A stretch of 64,000 nucleotides of DNA from Haliotis asinina. Its lineage: Eukaryota; Mollusca; Gastropoda; Lepetellida; Haliotidae. Below the pieces are notes generated by a model that worked only from the letters and a program-made list of their open reading frames with translations, did not search any database and had not been told where the DNA came from. The stretch is taken from NCBI RefSeq assembly GCF_037392515.1, contig NC_090282.1, forward strand, positions 35,143,054 to 35,207,053, in the 5' to 3' direction. A program made the translations under genes and the position numbers. Within the stretch, counting starts at the first letter, position 1; each line of letters starts with the position of its first letter. Shown here piece by piece: positions 22,303-35,800 of the stretch.

Positions 22303-25300
22303 AGGGATATTCCATTTCAGTAAACCCATAAGCATAGAAAATATGAAATTGAAAGTGAGAAAAAAAATTGGGACTCTCAGATATACTTCACTTAAGACAA
22401 ACATTTTGATTCGAACTTTTGTTGGGACATTTTGATCATGAATTCATAATAATTCATTCAGTCTTTTCTGACAAAAATATCCCCATAAGTCTTCATGATC
22501 ATTTTGTACTCAGTATTTCATAATGTATCACCAAATTGTCTGATCTGAATATGATCCTTGCTGTAGCTCTAGGCCTGATAGAGCATAAAGAGACAGGGTG
22601 TTCCCTTGAGAAGCATGCTTTGTAATGTCAGGAAGCTTTCAATAAAATAACAAAGCAAGCTCAATGTATTGCATACATACGTGATAAAAAAACAAACAGA
22701 ATACATTAATAACTGTTGAGCAAATGATATACTGCAGGCTATGTCGGGAGATGATTTGGTGCATAGCACCTGTAGCTGATCGCTACTGATAACTGAGTGT
22801 TGTTTTGCTTCAGTATGGTAGGATTTAATTGTCCATTAAACTTGATTTTGCTTTCAGATTTAGCACTGTTAGTATACCAATTTTTTGTAATGAATAAGAG
22901 ACATAATGTGGCTATTTTTTAGGTGAAAATGAGATGTTTTCATCAGAATCACAACCCTGATGACATGTAATATTTACAATGATCAAGTTTTCCCTGTTTT
23001 TTTATCTTCTCTTGAGTTAGCTACTATGTACATGAAAACTTTCTTTTAGGCCTGTCCCTCATATAAATACACTTCTTAAGACGAAGTAGTCATCTTTAGT
23101 CAAGTACATGGTCCTTACCAAATGTTATAAGAATTATGCCCAAGAACACAATCTTTGGCACTTTTTTCAAGTGGTTCTGCTAAACAGTTGTACATTCATA
23201 TTGTGGCAGTTGTGTATGTGCAAGCTGAATACGATTCTGCCTTGTTACAGACATGTTGAATGGTCTCATATACTTTATGTGTGGTTGTATGGATGTACAA
23301 GATGTTTTTTCCCCAAATACATACATAATGTACAAACACACTCTTAAAAAAGGTAATTATTGGTATTGTGTAGGTGACAGAGAAAATGTTGCAGTGTATA
23401 CGCATCCTCACATTCTTGTTTTTCTCATTTCATTTTGATGGTTTGTAGCTGCTTAAAAATGTCAAAGATGTCAATTACATTCTTTAGGCTTTATGTTTTG
23501 TCCTGTTGCCATGGTTACAGGTTGGAGTTTCTACTGAGGATAGTCTGAAGCCCATTGAGAAGTCGCTGACATGCATTCATTTTACAATATTTACCAGATA
23601 AAATCTGGATTCAGCAGGGATTGCAGGTTCCCCTGAAACATTTGATAAGCCACATAGTAACAGCATACAAGGGCATCCCCTAAAACCATTAGAATCCTAC
23701 CTGCCTTGGGATGCTCTTAGCATGAGACTTGGGGTTTAAGGCTAGTACCAGTGTTTGTGCCTGTGGAATATTATATCATTAACATATTTCAGACATGGGG
23801 TGTATTGGGCTGTAATGGTTTCTGAATATTCATAAAAATGCTAAATGTGAAAGAATCGTATACGGCATCCAGAACAACAGTGTTGAGCCTCCAGTTAATA
23901 TGATTCAGTTAAAAAGTACTCCTCCAGTTTCAAATCTACCTTGCCTCTGGTTGTAAATAGCTCTCTGCTACCATGTACCTAATTTACCATGATGTGTAAT
24001 GGTGTCTTAGGATGTTATGTATGATGAACAAATTGAGGATATGATTGTGTCAAAGTACACAGATTACAGTTACTGGAATTCTGTGCAAGGGTTGAATTTT
24101 AGAAAAGGGTACATGTATCTGTTGTCACTGGTATTATGTTGTCACTGTATTAAACATCTTTCACACTTATTTGATAAATAATTGATGTTAAGGTGAAAGT
24201 AATATTCATTTTTGTCGGAAATGGAGACAAAGATTTATATTGCTCCTGTAAACCTGAGTTAAATATCTGTAATTCTGTCACTAAAATAGAGACATGCTAA
24301 GTAAGAAATAATATTATATATTACCGTATGTTATTGGTAACAATTATCCTTGGGAAGACATTTTCATGGGGGTAAGAAAATAACATCATATTGCTTCGAA
24401 TCACGTGAACGAACAAACAAGAAAGGATAGCTTTGTCAGAAAATATGTCAAATTCGTAATTAAACATCTCGAAAAAGATCATTTACCTATTTAGTTCTAA
24501 TTTGTTTTTACTAGCGATTATCTTATAAGCAGGGATTAAGATTACTTTGTGTAATTGTCTAGTATTCAGCACAGGAAATTGGACCAGTTGTGCAGTGCAC
24601 ACATTCCCTTACCTGTGACAGTTAGTATGTACCCGATAATGTAATGAGATGTATTCTGAAGCATTGATCTTAAAAATATAGTATCTGAAACCATTATTTC
24701 ATAAAGAGAAATATATTCTGGAATTGTGCCAGTTTTATTGCAGGGTTTGCTCTACAAATATAAAATATTAATGATCATAACTCATTGTATACAGGCATTG
24801 TGATGTTTGATGATATTTGTGTTAGGCACAAAGTTCAACATGCATTCATATATTCAGTAGAAACAGCATATGTAATTTTGGTAATGAAGCATTATTTAGA
24901 AACAGTGTGTGAGATATGAGCTTTGTTTTTTATTCAGTATGTAATGTCTAATATGTTATGTATTTTTGTCTAAATACATTAATTCATACAGACACATGTC
25001 ACTAGATCTTTTAGAGCTATATCACAAGAAAGCTAGGAAAATAGACCGATTAGACCATATTAAGCCTTCATTCTTGTGCACCAACACCTATTACAACTTG
25101 ACTCTTTCTGCATTTCCACCAGCTTGTATTAAACAGCTTTTATTGTTCACAATTTAATGGATTGACTTTAAAATTAATCCATTAATTTATTTTTGAAAGA
25201 ACTCTTCTAACTGATAAAAGTTTAGCGTACCAGAAAGTTTTGACATATCTGGTATTTTTGTCAATAGATACTGTACATAGTTTTTTGGAAATAATGAGAA

Positions 25301-26129
25301 AAATGTAACTCTGCATGCATGTATTTCTCAGTATCATGAGAAGAGGTCTTGTGATGCTTGAAAACAAAGACTTGTGGATATGTGGATGTACTAGCAGTTG
25401 ATGTGGTGAGTGTTGATTCACCACTGATTGTTAATTACACTAAGGCAGATTCAGTAATCTATAGGCCTCCTGTCATGACATTGAGAATATCACAGTAAGT
25501 AGTGTGAGTCAAACACTGATGGTGACAGATGCTGACTGGCTTTAAATTTTACTATTCGCAAAGAAAAATATTGATCCTTCGCTCTGTTTAGGTGAAATAT
25601 CGGTTTGCTGTAGTGATAAAGTTGCTCTACAGATATGTATTTTAATCATATAATATGCAGGGCTCCAGATAATGTTTCATCATTTTCCTACCGTATCATG
25701 CATATTTTTTATCCGTACTTAATGTTATGGCCCTTATCTGGAGCTCTGTAATATGTGTTTACACAGTGCATGAGTTAAGCCCCAAACCCAGCCAGACATC
25801 AGGGATGGTAACTTCAAAAATGTTACCAGCCCAAAATGAATTTAACCACACCAGACACCAAGATATGTTGAATTTACTCAGATGTATGGAACATGTAAAT
25901 TTTCTTCCAGACCCATCAGCCTGGTTAGGTGTAAACTTAGTCTGTCCATCAGAAATCTAGACCATCTCCATCAGTTGGATAGGTCTTATTTCATACACTG
26001 GTTTACATCATAATAAAATGTACTACATCTGCAACTTTTTCAATAGTGTGCCATAGCCATAGGTTTGTTGTATGTGTAAGATGAGACCATGTTCCTTCAT
26101 CATCATATCACTAGTCTGTCTGAGACATG

Positions 26130-26582
26130 AGTCCCATGTGTCTTTCATTCCTATTTAGTCAAGCCTACATGTGTTCAGTGACATTAATATAACTCACTAT
26201 TGGATTCCGTTTGATTGTAGCCAGTTTGTGAAGAATGGGTTTAAGAAGTTCGTAGGACTACAATTTTTAAAAACTTTTCAATAGCTAGTCAGGTCTCTAA
26301 GGTAATGATTAATGGTGTAAATGATATTTCTTAAAAAAGTGAACAGATGGATTTTTGGTCTGTCTGAATCACACCTGATCTCATGTTTCTTAAGAAAGGG
26401 GTAACTCTCTGAGCATTTGTACCATTTGTCATTCATTCCCATTTAGTCAAGATGACATCTTGTAATACGTCTTTTCAATGGTATTAATGTAACTCTGACT
26501 GCTTAAGTTTCCCATTAGACTTACACAAGTCTCTAAGGTGATAGTTAATAGTTTAAATGACATTTTCTTGAAAAGTATGAAT
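26130..26582 (+). repeat. diverged direct duplication
   Basis: Two related blocks: tttcattcctatttagtcaa (26140) with tctctaaggtaatgattaat (26291), and cattcattcccatttagtca (26431) with tctctaaggtgatagttaat (26530). Spacing is similar but not identical (about 240-290 bp), with many mismatches, so the duplication is old. Confidence 0.6.
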
Positions 26583-27275
26583 ATCGCTTTAACAAGCTGG
26601 CATCCTTACGTGTACTATCTGCTTGTCTAGACATGCCTCTTTAAGGATAGAATTACCATACATGCATGGGCTTGGCCTTTAGTACAGCCTTGGTGCAAGA
26701 CTTAAATCTCCTTGAAGGTGTATCTTGTATGCTTATAGCCTTGATTCAGTGGAATGCCAGTGGCAACCGAGGAAGAGACACCCCAATACAGGACAGGTTC
26801 AAGGGTGGATCAGTCAAAATCAGGGAAGAGGCACAGTGTGATAGGTGCTGGGGTGGGTCAGAGAGAAACTTACAAGGGAGAGATACCACCACACGTAATG
26901 AGTTCAGGGAGGGGTCTGTGAAAATGAGTGGAGACAGACACATTTAAAGGGGCAGTGGGAGAGAAATGTTGGGTTGTGTGTCTTCAAAACACATGAGCGG
27001 TTCAGAGTCTGTGAAAATCAGGTTGTGAGACACATCAATTTACACATTCTTAGGAAGGATTGTTTAGAATGAAGGTAGAGAAGTGTGACAGATTTATGAA
27101 ATCTAAATACAATACTGCAAATATTAGATATCCTGACCCCCAGTCTTCTTGCTGACACTTGTCAGTATGTAATTAGTAGTATTTTCATGATGCAAGGCAG
27201 AAGAAGAAAGTCACATAAAATTAAATGCTCCAAGAACTGTTGCTATTCCTGGTATTCCTTGCTAACGATGACAGA

Positions 27276-27440
27276 GGGGCGATGGGGTAGCCGAGTGGTA
27301 AAGATCTTTGCTCTTCACGTGGAAGATAAGCATTTCAGTCTCCAAGGGGGTACAGTGTGTGAAGTCCATTCTGGTGTCCCCTACTGTGATATTGATAGAA
27401 TATTGCTAAAATCAGTGTAAAACTAAACTCACTCACCTAA
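27276..27440 (+). mobile_element. tRNA-derived SINE (gastropod family)
   Basis: gatggggtagccgagtggta, then agggggtacagtgtgtgaag, cctactgtgatattgataga, and a tail taaactaaactcactcacc. The B box is eroded. Confidence 0.85.
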
Positions 27441-29337
27441 AACTGATTAATGGAAAGGGTGCTCTGTCTAGCTTATTGCGTATCACCTTGACAACATGGA
27501 TAGTTGCTCATAATATCAGTCACTGGTTTTCCTGACAGAGACTTAATATTGAACAAACCACCATCATATTGCAGGAATGCTGACAGCATGACTGAAAACT
27601 AAACAAACTAATGGTGGAATGCTCTTAGCTGTTGAGTAATCTTTGGCCATACGTCTCAACAACATTTTAACAGTCGCATGCCAAGTGTTGTAAAACTTCA
27701 CAGCCTGTAAAATGTAAACACATGAAGTCTAATCCTTATTTTATAATCTTGTAAAACCGTCATGAGATACATGTACACTGTCTTTCCGCTGGGTCTTATT
27801 TGCTGGTGTTCATTTTGTTTTTTGATTATGGAGATAATGGTGTGATCCTGGTAACCTGATCTGCCTTGTTTTCACAGTATTGGACCCAAGAACTTTACTC
27901 TTCAGTCAAACAAATGAAGATTGTGTTGAAAATTACACAGACCGTAAAAGTTTTTTGGAAGTTTTATTTGGTTGTTCAAGCATGTCAAAAGGAAAATACA
28001 TCATTTTTTTCATTTCCATTTAATTCTTATTCATGTTAAGAAACAAATTATAAAATCTTTCATTTAAGCGCAACACATTTGGCACGTTGTCTAAACTTAT
28101 TTCTTCAGTCCCAATGAGTGCCGGTTTAGATAGCTTCCACTGTAATACATTAATCAGTCTAAATGATGATGCACACAAACTTAACACTCAGAATACATGC
28201 CAATTCAGCATTCAGCAAGTCTGCTAGGCTGACACTTACTCTCTGAATGTATACAGTTCTGAGGAAAATAAATAATTCCTATTATATTGAAAAGGAGCCA
28301 AAGAGAGAGGGGAGATTCAGAAATCCTTAGAAAAATCTAGACATGTTTTATTGAAGGCTTTAGTATTGCAAAAACTAGGCAGAAGGGAAGAAAATGCAGT
28401 TCAGGGACTGAGACAGACTACAAGTCTGCATGAAAAGATTCAACACCGTAGGAAAGTTTTTGATATTGATGAATGGAATTTGAGGCAGACCTTGCACACA
28501 AGCTGTTACCGTGTGACTGGTAACGTGACTACAAATAAGGATGGTTGCAGTTAAGCAAAAAAAAAAAAAAAGTACCAGGTACTGTGATATTATAAAATGT
28601 AGATGATATTCCTTTACTCAGAAACACAAAATGGAAAGTCAGAAAGCTTGTATCACTTCTTGCACAAGGCTTTCATTTTCAGATGGAATCCTATGACATA
28701 TTGTTCACAAGAACTTACAACAACAAATCAGCTGTCTCACTGAGCAGTTATTGTTAATCCATTCATTGGATATTGTTTGTATGCAAATAGCATTTACAAA
28801 AAAATATCCATCTCCCATAACATGCATATATTTCGATGTTTAGCGCAAAATAATATATTTATCACATCAACACGAAAGATGTTGGTGTGAAAATTGCCGC
28901 ATGGGAAACATTGAAGCCAAATGTTTGAAGGAAAGTGTGGAGAGGAAAGTCATGTAGATAGTTTGCTGCGTGCTATCATTTCTGTCAAAGCATGATATAT
29001 GCCTGTCCTCAGGGGGATGCTGAGCTCTCAGAAATAGAAGCTGGGCAACAATTGTCTGATGTTATTCACAGTCAAATCCCTCAAATGGTGGTATGGCTTT
29101 TGAGTTTTGTTTTAACACTGACCCTAAGTCTCACAAGTGTCAGATCTATTTTCAAGGTTTTCTTGACTAGTTGATTTCTGTGGAAATGTCTGGCAGATTT
29201 TGTTACAAGGTGCATAATTCTTTATCTTGCCTGTCTTGAATAATAAAGTTTGTAAGTACTATATGTTGGTTAAAGGATGGGTCCCATGTTGGAGTCAGTT
29301 ATAAAATAGGATGATGCAAGTCTCTATGAAGCAACAG

Positions 29338-30490
29338 TGTCTGACAAAGGGGCAAGCCCATTTTACTTGTAGTACTGTAAGAGTCACAAACCCATTACAC
29401 ATGTAGTACTGACAAAGGGGCACACCCTTTTTACTTGTAGTACTGTAAGAGTCACAAACCCATTACACATGTAGTACTGACAAAGGGGCACACCCTTTTT
29501 ACTTGTAGTACTGTAAGAGTCACAAACCCATTACACATGTAGTACTGACAAAGGGGCACACCCTTTTTACTTGTAGTACTGTAAGAGTCACAAACCCATT
29601 ACACATGTAGTACTGACAAAGGGGCAAGCCCATTTTACTTGTAGTACTGACACAGAGACAAGTAATGTTTTATTTAGTACTTACAGATGGGCAAACACAT
29701 TTTGCTTGTAATACTGACACAGGGGCAAACTAATGTTTTATGTAGCAGTGACAGACAGAGAGGCAAACAAGTTTTACTTGTAGTACTGACACAGGGGCAA
29801 ACTCATTTTACTTGTAGTACTGACACAGGGGCAAACCCATTTTACTTGTAGTACTGTAAGAGTCACAAACCCATTATACATGTAGTACTTACAGATGGGC
29901 AAACACATTTCGCTTGTAATACTGACAGAGGGCCAAACTAATGTTTTATGTAGCAGTGACAGACAGAGGGGCAAACAAGTTTTACTTGTAGTACTGACAG
30001 GGGCAAACTCATTTTACTTGTAGTACTGACACAGGGGCAAACCCATTTTGCTTTAGCACTGACACAGGGGCAAACCCATTTTACTTCTAGTACTGACGCA
30101 GGGGCAAACCCATTTTACTTGTAGTACTGACAGAGGAGCAGAGTAGTGTTTTATGTAGAAGTGACAGAGGGGCAAACATGTTTTACTTGTAATATTTACA
30201 GAGGGGCAAACTTATGTTTTATGTAGTGCAGACAGAGGAACGAACCTACTTTACTTCTAGTACCAACATTGGGGCAAACTAATGTTACATGCAGGGACAG
30301 AGGGGCAGACCTATTATACTTGTACAGACAGGGGCAAACTTCTGTTTTATTTAGTACTGACAGAGGAACGAACCTACTTTACTTCTAGTACCAGCATTGG
30401 GGCAAACTAATGTTACATGCAGAGATAGAGGGGCAAGCTAGTGCTACATGCAGGGACAGAGGTGGAAACTAAGGTTACCTGCAGTACTGT
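29338..30490 (+). repeat. 34-bp minisatellite with 68-bp dimers
   Basis: Units resemble actgacacaggggcaaaccc followed by attttacttgtagt (about 34 bp). From about 29369 to 29650 the units pair into a 68-bp dimer in which a gtaagagtcacaaacc half alternates with a gacaaaggggcacacc half, nearly identical over several copies. Towards 30100-30490 units diverge (gaacgaacctactttacttc, aatgttacatgcaggg) and form a longer higher-order pattern. An open frame on the minus strand in this tract is repeat-derived. Confidence 0.88.
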
Positions 30491-31984
30491 CTGAACCAAT
30501 ACCAATGCAGTAATCTTATGGTAGATTTGATGATCTTTGAATGGTGTTTAATGTTCCACAATCCTATAATGTTCCCCACACCTATTGTCACTGGTGTAAA
30601 CTTGATGTTGGGAAATAAGCCATACTTCAGGAACAAATTGATGTCCTGATGTTTGATGTTGAATAAAGAGACTCATCAATGAGCTCATGAATAAAGTCGT
30701 CCAAGTCTGTTGATGAGATAGTTTGCCTGAATTACCAGCTACAGGTAATAACCAGAATAGTTAATGTGTTTAGTGTGTCAACACTGCAGGCTGGTAGAGC
30801 TTACAGAGGACTGGTTCTCATCGCAGATCTGTTAACTTCCCAGCCTCTAAAGGGTTACGCAAATATAGAGAGTATTGATTCATAACAGTTGTCAAACATG
30901 TGGGATTGACGCTGCTGTTTTGTATCATATATATGTCTCCTGTCATCCACTGCTTGCTCATGTACTGAAGCTTCATATCTGAAAATATGCCTCTTTTATC
31001 ATGGGTGGGTGATCAAGTATGGGCAGAAAGCATGTGGTGTTTCAGTTCGTTAATGGACTTTTATAGCATGGTCACCTGTATTTTGTCTAAATTAGATCTA
31101 TGTTACCTCTATATTACACGTTTATTGCAACATCAGTTTTGTCTTATAATGGGTTAGCAATGGAGAGAAGGAGGAAACGTGTTGAGTGCCTGGATGGGCT
31201 TTTATGTCATGGTCACCAGTAAAAAAGATATATATATACTTTCATGTTGCTAGAGTCATCTTAAGTCTTTCACACAACTGTATTCATTTAAACTAGATAG
31301 TTTTCCTTAGTTAAATGTTGACTATTGTAGTATCACTTCCAAATAATATTTTCAGGGGGCATGAATGGCAAAATTGTAGGTTTTGCAAAGTGCCTTACAG
31401 ACTTGCACCCCTTGTGCATGTCAGGAAGCTATGATTGTGGGTCCACATCTGAGTGTCAGATTATGCTGTAACAGCATTATGTAGGTGAAAATAATGTTCA
31501 AAGTGGCGTCATCCCAACTCACTCCAGATAGCACATTTATAAAATCTAAAGGAAAGCAGCATTATTAATGTTAGCACATCTTTCATATGAGTCAATATGA
31601 TTCAGATCAAGTCTCTGCAGAACAAGAAACAATGCAAGAAATATCAGTTAGAAATTTGTTTGGAACAAATTGAAAATATTCAATTGTATATGCAACAGTT
31701 TCATGGGGATTGGTTCAAGATGATTTTTCATTCCCTAATGTCCCTTCTGAAATGTGTGTCATTGAGGAAATAATTGGAAAGTAAATAATTTTCAGTTAGA
31801 TTTTTTGAAGTTGGCAGGAATGATGTGTTTCCATGTCTGACTTGCCTCTTAAAATGTAACAGTTACAAGTACATCTTTAGGACTGGCCAGTAAGATCAGT
31901 ATTCTGAAATATTGTCTTGGGGAAGATTATCAGTAATTATCAGTATGAAAATTGTGTCATTGGTAATATATTTAAGCTATTGGA

Positions 31985-32225
31985 CCCCTGAAGGTCCTGG
32001 GGTAGAATAGGCCTTCAGCAACCCATTCTTGCCATAAAAGACGACTATGCTAAGAGGTGAATGGGATTGGGTGGTCAGACTTGCTGACTTGGTTGACACA
32101 TGTCATTGGTTCGCATGTTGTTGATCACTGGATGGTTTTGTCCAGACTCGATTATTTACAGACCGCCGCCATATAGCTGGAATATTGCTGAGTGCGGCGA
32201 AAAACTAAACTCAGTCATTCACTTA
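31985..32225 (+). mobile_element. dispersed gastropod repeat, second family
   Basis: Fairly complete copy: gtagaataggccttcagcaa, gattgggtggtcagacttgc, gcatgttgttgatcactgga, cgattatttacagaccgccg, agctggaatattgctgagtg, then actaaactcagtcattcact. It shares the 3' end (gctggaatattgctgag... aaactaaactcactc) with the SINE family, which suggests the same amplification machinery. Confidence 0.82.
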
Positions 32226-32765
32226 AGCTATTGTGATGAAATAAACGTTTGAATTTACTCAGACAAGATGTTTTTGCAAGATGTTTTTGTTATTTAAGCT
32301 TATATATGTCACCACCCAACAGAGATGTATAAAATGTTGCTTTCTTTCAGAAGGGGCAGCATTTTTCCTCCAAGGTACTTCTGCAATATTTATTGATGAT
32401 CATTCGATATTCAGTGATTGTTGATTTCCATGTTCTACTTCATAACAGCCCCTGCTAACCTTTCTGACAGAGAACCCTGTTCATTTGCAGGTCTTTAATG
32501 CTAGACTCAGGTACCATTTTGCCTACACAGCTCTTAGTGAGTCTTACAGTAGACATGATTAAGGGATGTAGTCTGTTGTTGACTCCCCAGGGAGTTGTAT
32601 TTGAACACAGATATTGATTAGAACCATATCATGGTCCATGATGAAAAAGCTGTATATCAGGTCCTCTCAAGAAACATTCATTAGTACAAATGTGAAGTAC
32701 GTCTGTCTCAATCTTCGAACAGTTTACATATCTTATTATAACTCCAATTTATCTCTTTACATTTC

Positions 32766-32865
32766 ATGAGAGTGAGTGAGTGAGTGTCTTATCCTGCTTT
32801 TAGCAAAATTCCAGTAATTACCGTAGTGGGTGACACCAGAAAATGGGATTCACAGATGGCTACAC
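32766..32865 (-). mobile_element. tRNA-derived SINE 3' part, antisense
   Basis: gagtgagtgagtgagtgtct, then gcttttagcaaaattccagt and accagaaaatgggattcaca: the reverse complement of the SINE tail and body. Confidence 0.7.
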
Positions 32866-35800
32866 CACACCACCCGATCTAAATTTCAGCTGTTTTATCT
32901 GACAAAATTGTATATCTTAACAGTACCACAGGGTCTATGGTGGCAATCAACATGTTTATTTAATGACAGTTAAAGTGCTGTTGTGATGGACATCCAATGA
33001 CTGAGGGAAAACAAAGCTCCTTTGAGCAGATGAACTGGATATTGGTGCAATACAAATGAATGTATTATGAGTGGATTGATGGATGGATGGATGGCTTGTA
33101 TGTAAAGACTAAAAGAAAAAATGCTACACTCAGTGTTTCATTTTTATTAGGTATATATCATAAAGAGGTGAGAATGGACACCTGGTGACTTAGATATATT
33201 AGATATTGTTTTGTTTCAGACACAGTAGTATGTGTTTAAAGGTATCAAAATACCCAAGGCATATATTGTTTTGTCTGGAAAAGCAATATTTGTCTTGAAA
33301 AATCTTGGAATTTTTTTTTCGCAAAAATGTGGAAACCGTGAATGGGATCCATATGAGGGAAAAGGTCTCCAGTATTTGATATATCTCCTTGTTATAAGAC
33401 CACCAGGTATTCTGGTGCCATGATCTGGCTGAAAATGACATCTTGCCTCGTGACATGGATCGGTGCTCATGCTTTCAGTCACTTATTTATCTTCCAGACC
33501 AAAGTACTTATTAATAGCAGGAATGTAGTCTATGGTATATTCATCAGGTCATATCAAATGCCAAGCACAATTGGAAGAGCAAGCAAAACTTTGGATCTAA
33601 TGGATGTATAGTGTTTTGTCATGAAAACTCACATTTTCTCAGATTTATATTAGAATGTCTCTTATTAGAGGCAACATGGTATCCATAAATAAATATGCCT
33701 TTACTTGCCGGTGATGTGAAATATGTTGATTTTTTTCAGTCGATTGAATTGTTATTTAGTTAACAATTACTAGTATCAATCTCTATGATCTATATCAATA
33801 AGCAGCCCTTTATTCATTCATTGCTACCACAACTAGATTTAAGGTGCAAATTTTTCCAGTAAAGAATAAGCGAATAGCTACCTTTGGATAAGTCTTGGTA
33901 ATTTGCATAGGTAGATGTGGTGCTCATACCTTTATTCCATGTTGTTAACTCAAGCAAGTTAAAATTGGCACTATGAAATGGATTTTAGAGTGCCAAGAAA
34001 TTGATATTAAAACTGAACACTGTGTTAAAAATATTCTTTTGCATGTGGTATATATGTGGACACATTAAAATCAGCAGTTTCTATTAAGAAATTGCTTAGA
34101 AATGTTGAATCAGCATGCACAGAATCGATTTAATGCTTCAAACAGATATTTTTATGGAGTGTTTAGTTGCAGGAGATGTGATGCTGAGTGCTCCCTGTAG
34201 GATCCAGTAAATGTCAGATTGCATCAAACAATCATTTGGTCAGGGCTTCAGGGTGGAAAACTGAGTCTTCTGACAATGACTGAGTTTGGCAATCGTAACT
34301 ACTGGTAATTGTAAGAGAAATTGTATGCTTTAAAAAGTGTTTGGTTAGGAAACGATGAACAATGTTTCTATCATTTATGCTATACAAAGTATTATGTCAG
34401 CTATAAGGCACATCAAGCAAATAATCATATCTGGATGAGATGATCTAGTGATTGACGTTATGAGCAATAGTCTATGCATTATGATCATTTATGAAGCTGT
34501 TGCAATCACATGGCTTTAATGTCCAATAGATTTACAAGTTACACTTCACTTGTTTAATATTTGCTAGCGTATAACAGGTTTTATGCCATGGCAGTTGATG
34601 TAAGGCACAGAAATACAGCTATTGATAGCTAGTACTCTTGGAGATCATGAATAGTGCTAAATTGCTGTTCCCTGCTACCGGTTCATTGTCGTTAGATCCC
34701 CCACTGTATTCACATTGCATTAGGTGAGTTAGACACATTATTCACCTCTGCTCAGATGGACATGCTGATAGCCTGCCACGTCTCTAGTAGTTGGGATCAA
34801 CATTAATTGTAGTGCTGCTTAACGTGTGACAGAGTATTGGGATTAATGACGTATTCTGACTTGTTAATGGTCGTCTGGATGTGTTTGGAGCCTTATATTC
34901 TGAATAATCTGGGACCAAGCTCTTTGTATCTGCAACAGGAACTTGTTATTTGTCATCATATTCATTAGATGTATGTGCTAATTTGTGAATAGTGTGAGAT
35001 AAGTTTAGGAATTTGCAGAGTCTTTTTGTTTTGCTTTAAGTGCTTATCACAGCATTTGTAAGATACACCTCATGACTTCTTTAGGAGGCATTTTAGAGGT
35101 TGTGAAGATGAAAGAAAACTGAATTCTATTGCATTCATTGCAATTAAAAAAATCACTATCCATAGAACATGGTTTTCTACAATTCATGATAAAAAAATTC
35201 CCTAGTTAAATATTGGAATTACAAATTATAATAATCAACTGTTGTGTGTTGCATGACTGAGATGTATTTTACTGGTAACAGAATCATTAACACAGTAAAG
35301 AGGGAAGGACCTCTATATTTTGTGCAACACGATCAGACTGAATGCAGTATCGGGAGAAAATAAAGCATTTTCCCATTATACCGACCAGAGGCACTTAGTT
35401 GGCAATCCTAGATAAATCTGGTGTTATTGAAAGTGCTGGTCGCCTGGAGTGTCATGATGGAGGAGGTTCAGAGAGAGACTGTAGACTGCATTTCTCCTCG
35501 TGTACCTCCAGCTTTCTTCATCTGTGTTCATGCATTCCAAATGTCAAGTGAGCACTCGAGCTCCACTGTGCAAGATTTCCCTAGATCACACATTCTAGTT
35601 ATGCGGCCACATATACTCATGTCAGTTGACCTTGACCCACACACCTCCCATACGCTAGCAGTAAGAAAACATCCAAACAGTAAAAGCCTCAAATATTCAA
35701 TAAAAGTGTAAAACTGGAGCACTGATTTACAAACAGCAGAAAAAATAAAACAAGATTTTCAGATTTATGTATTTTCTTAGATGCTAAGAAAACATTTTTA

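Noticed and set aside
35421..35711. 96-codon plus-strand frame
   Set aside because: No recognisable family and no matching acceptor/donor pair in phase with the MANSC/EGF exons.
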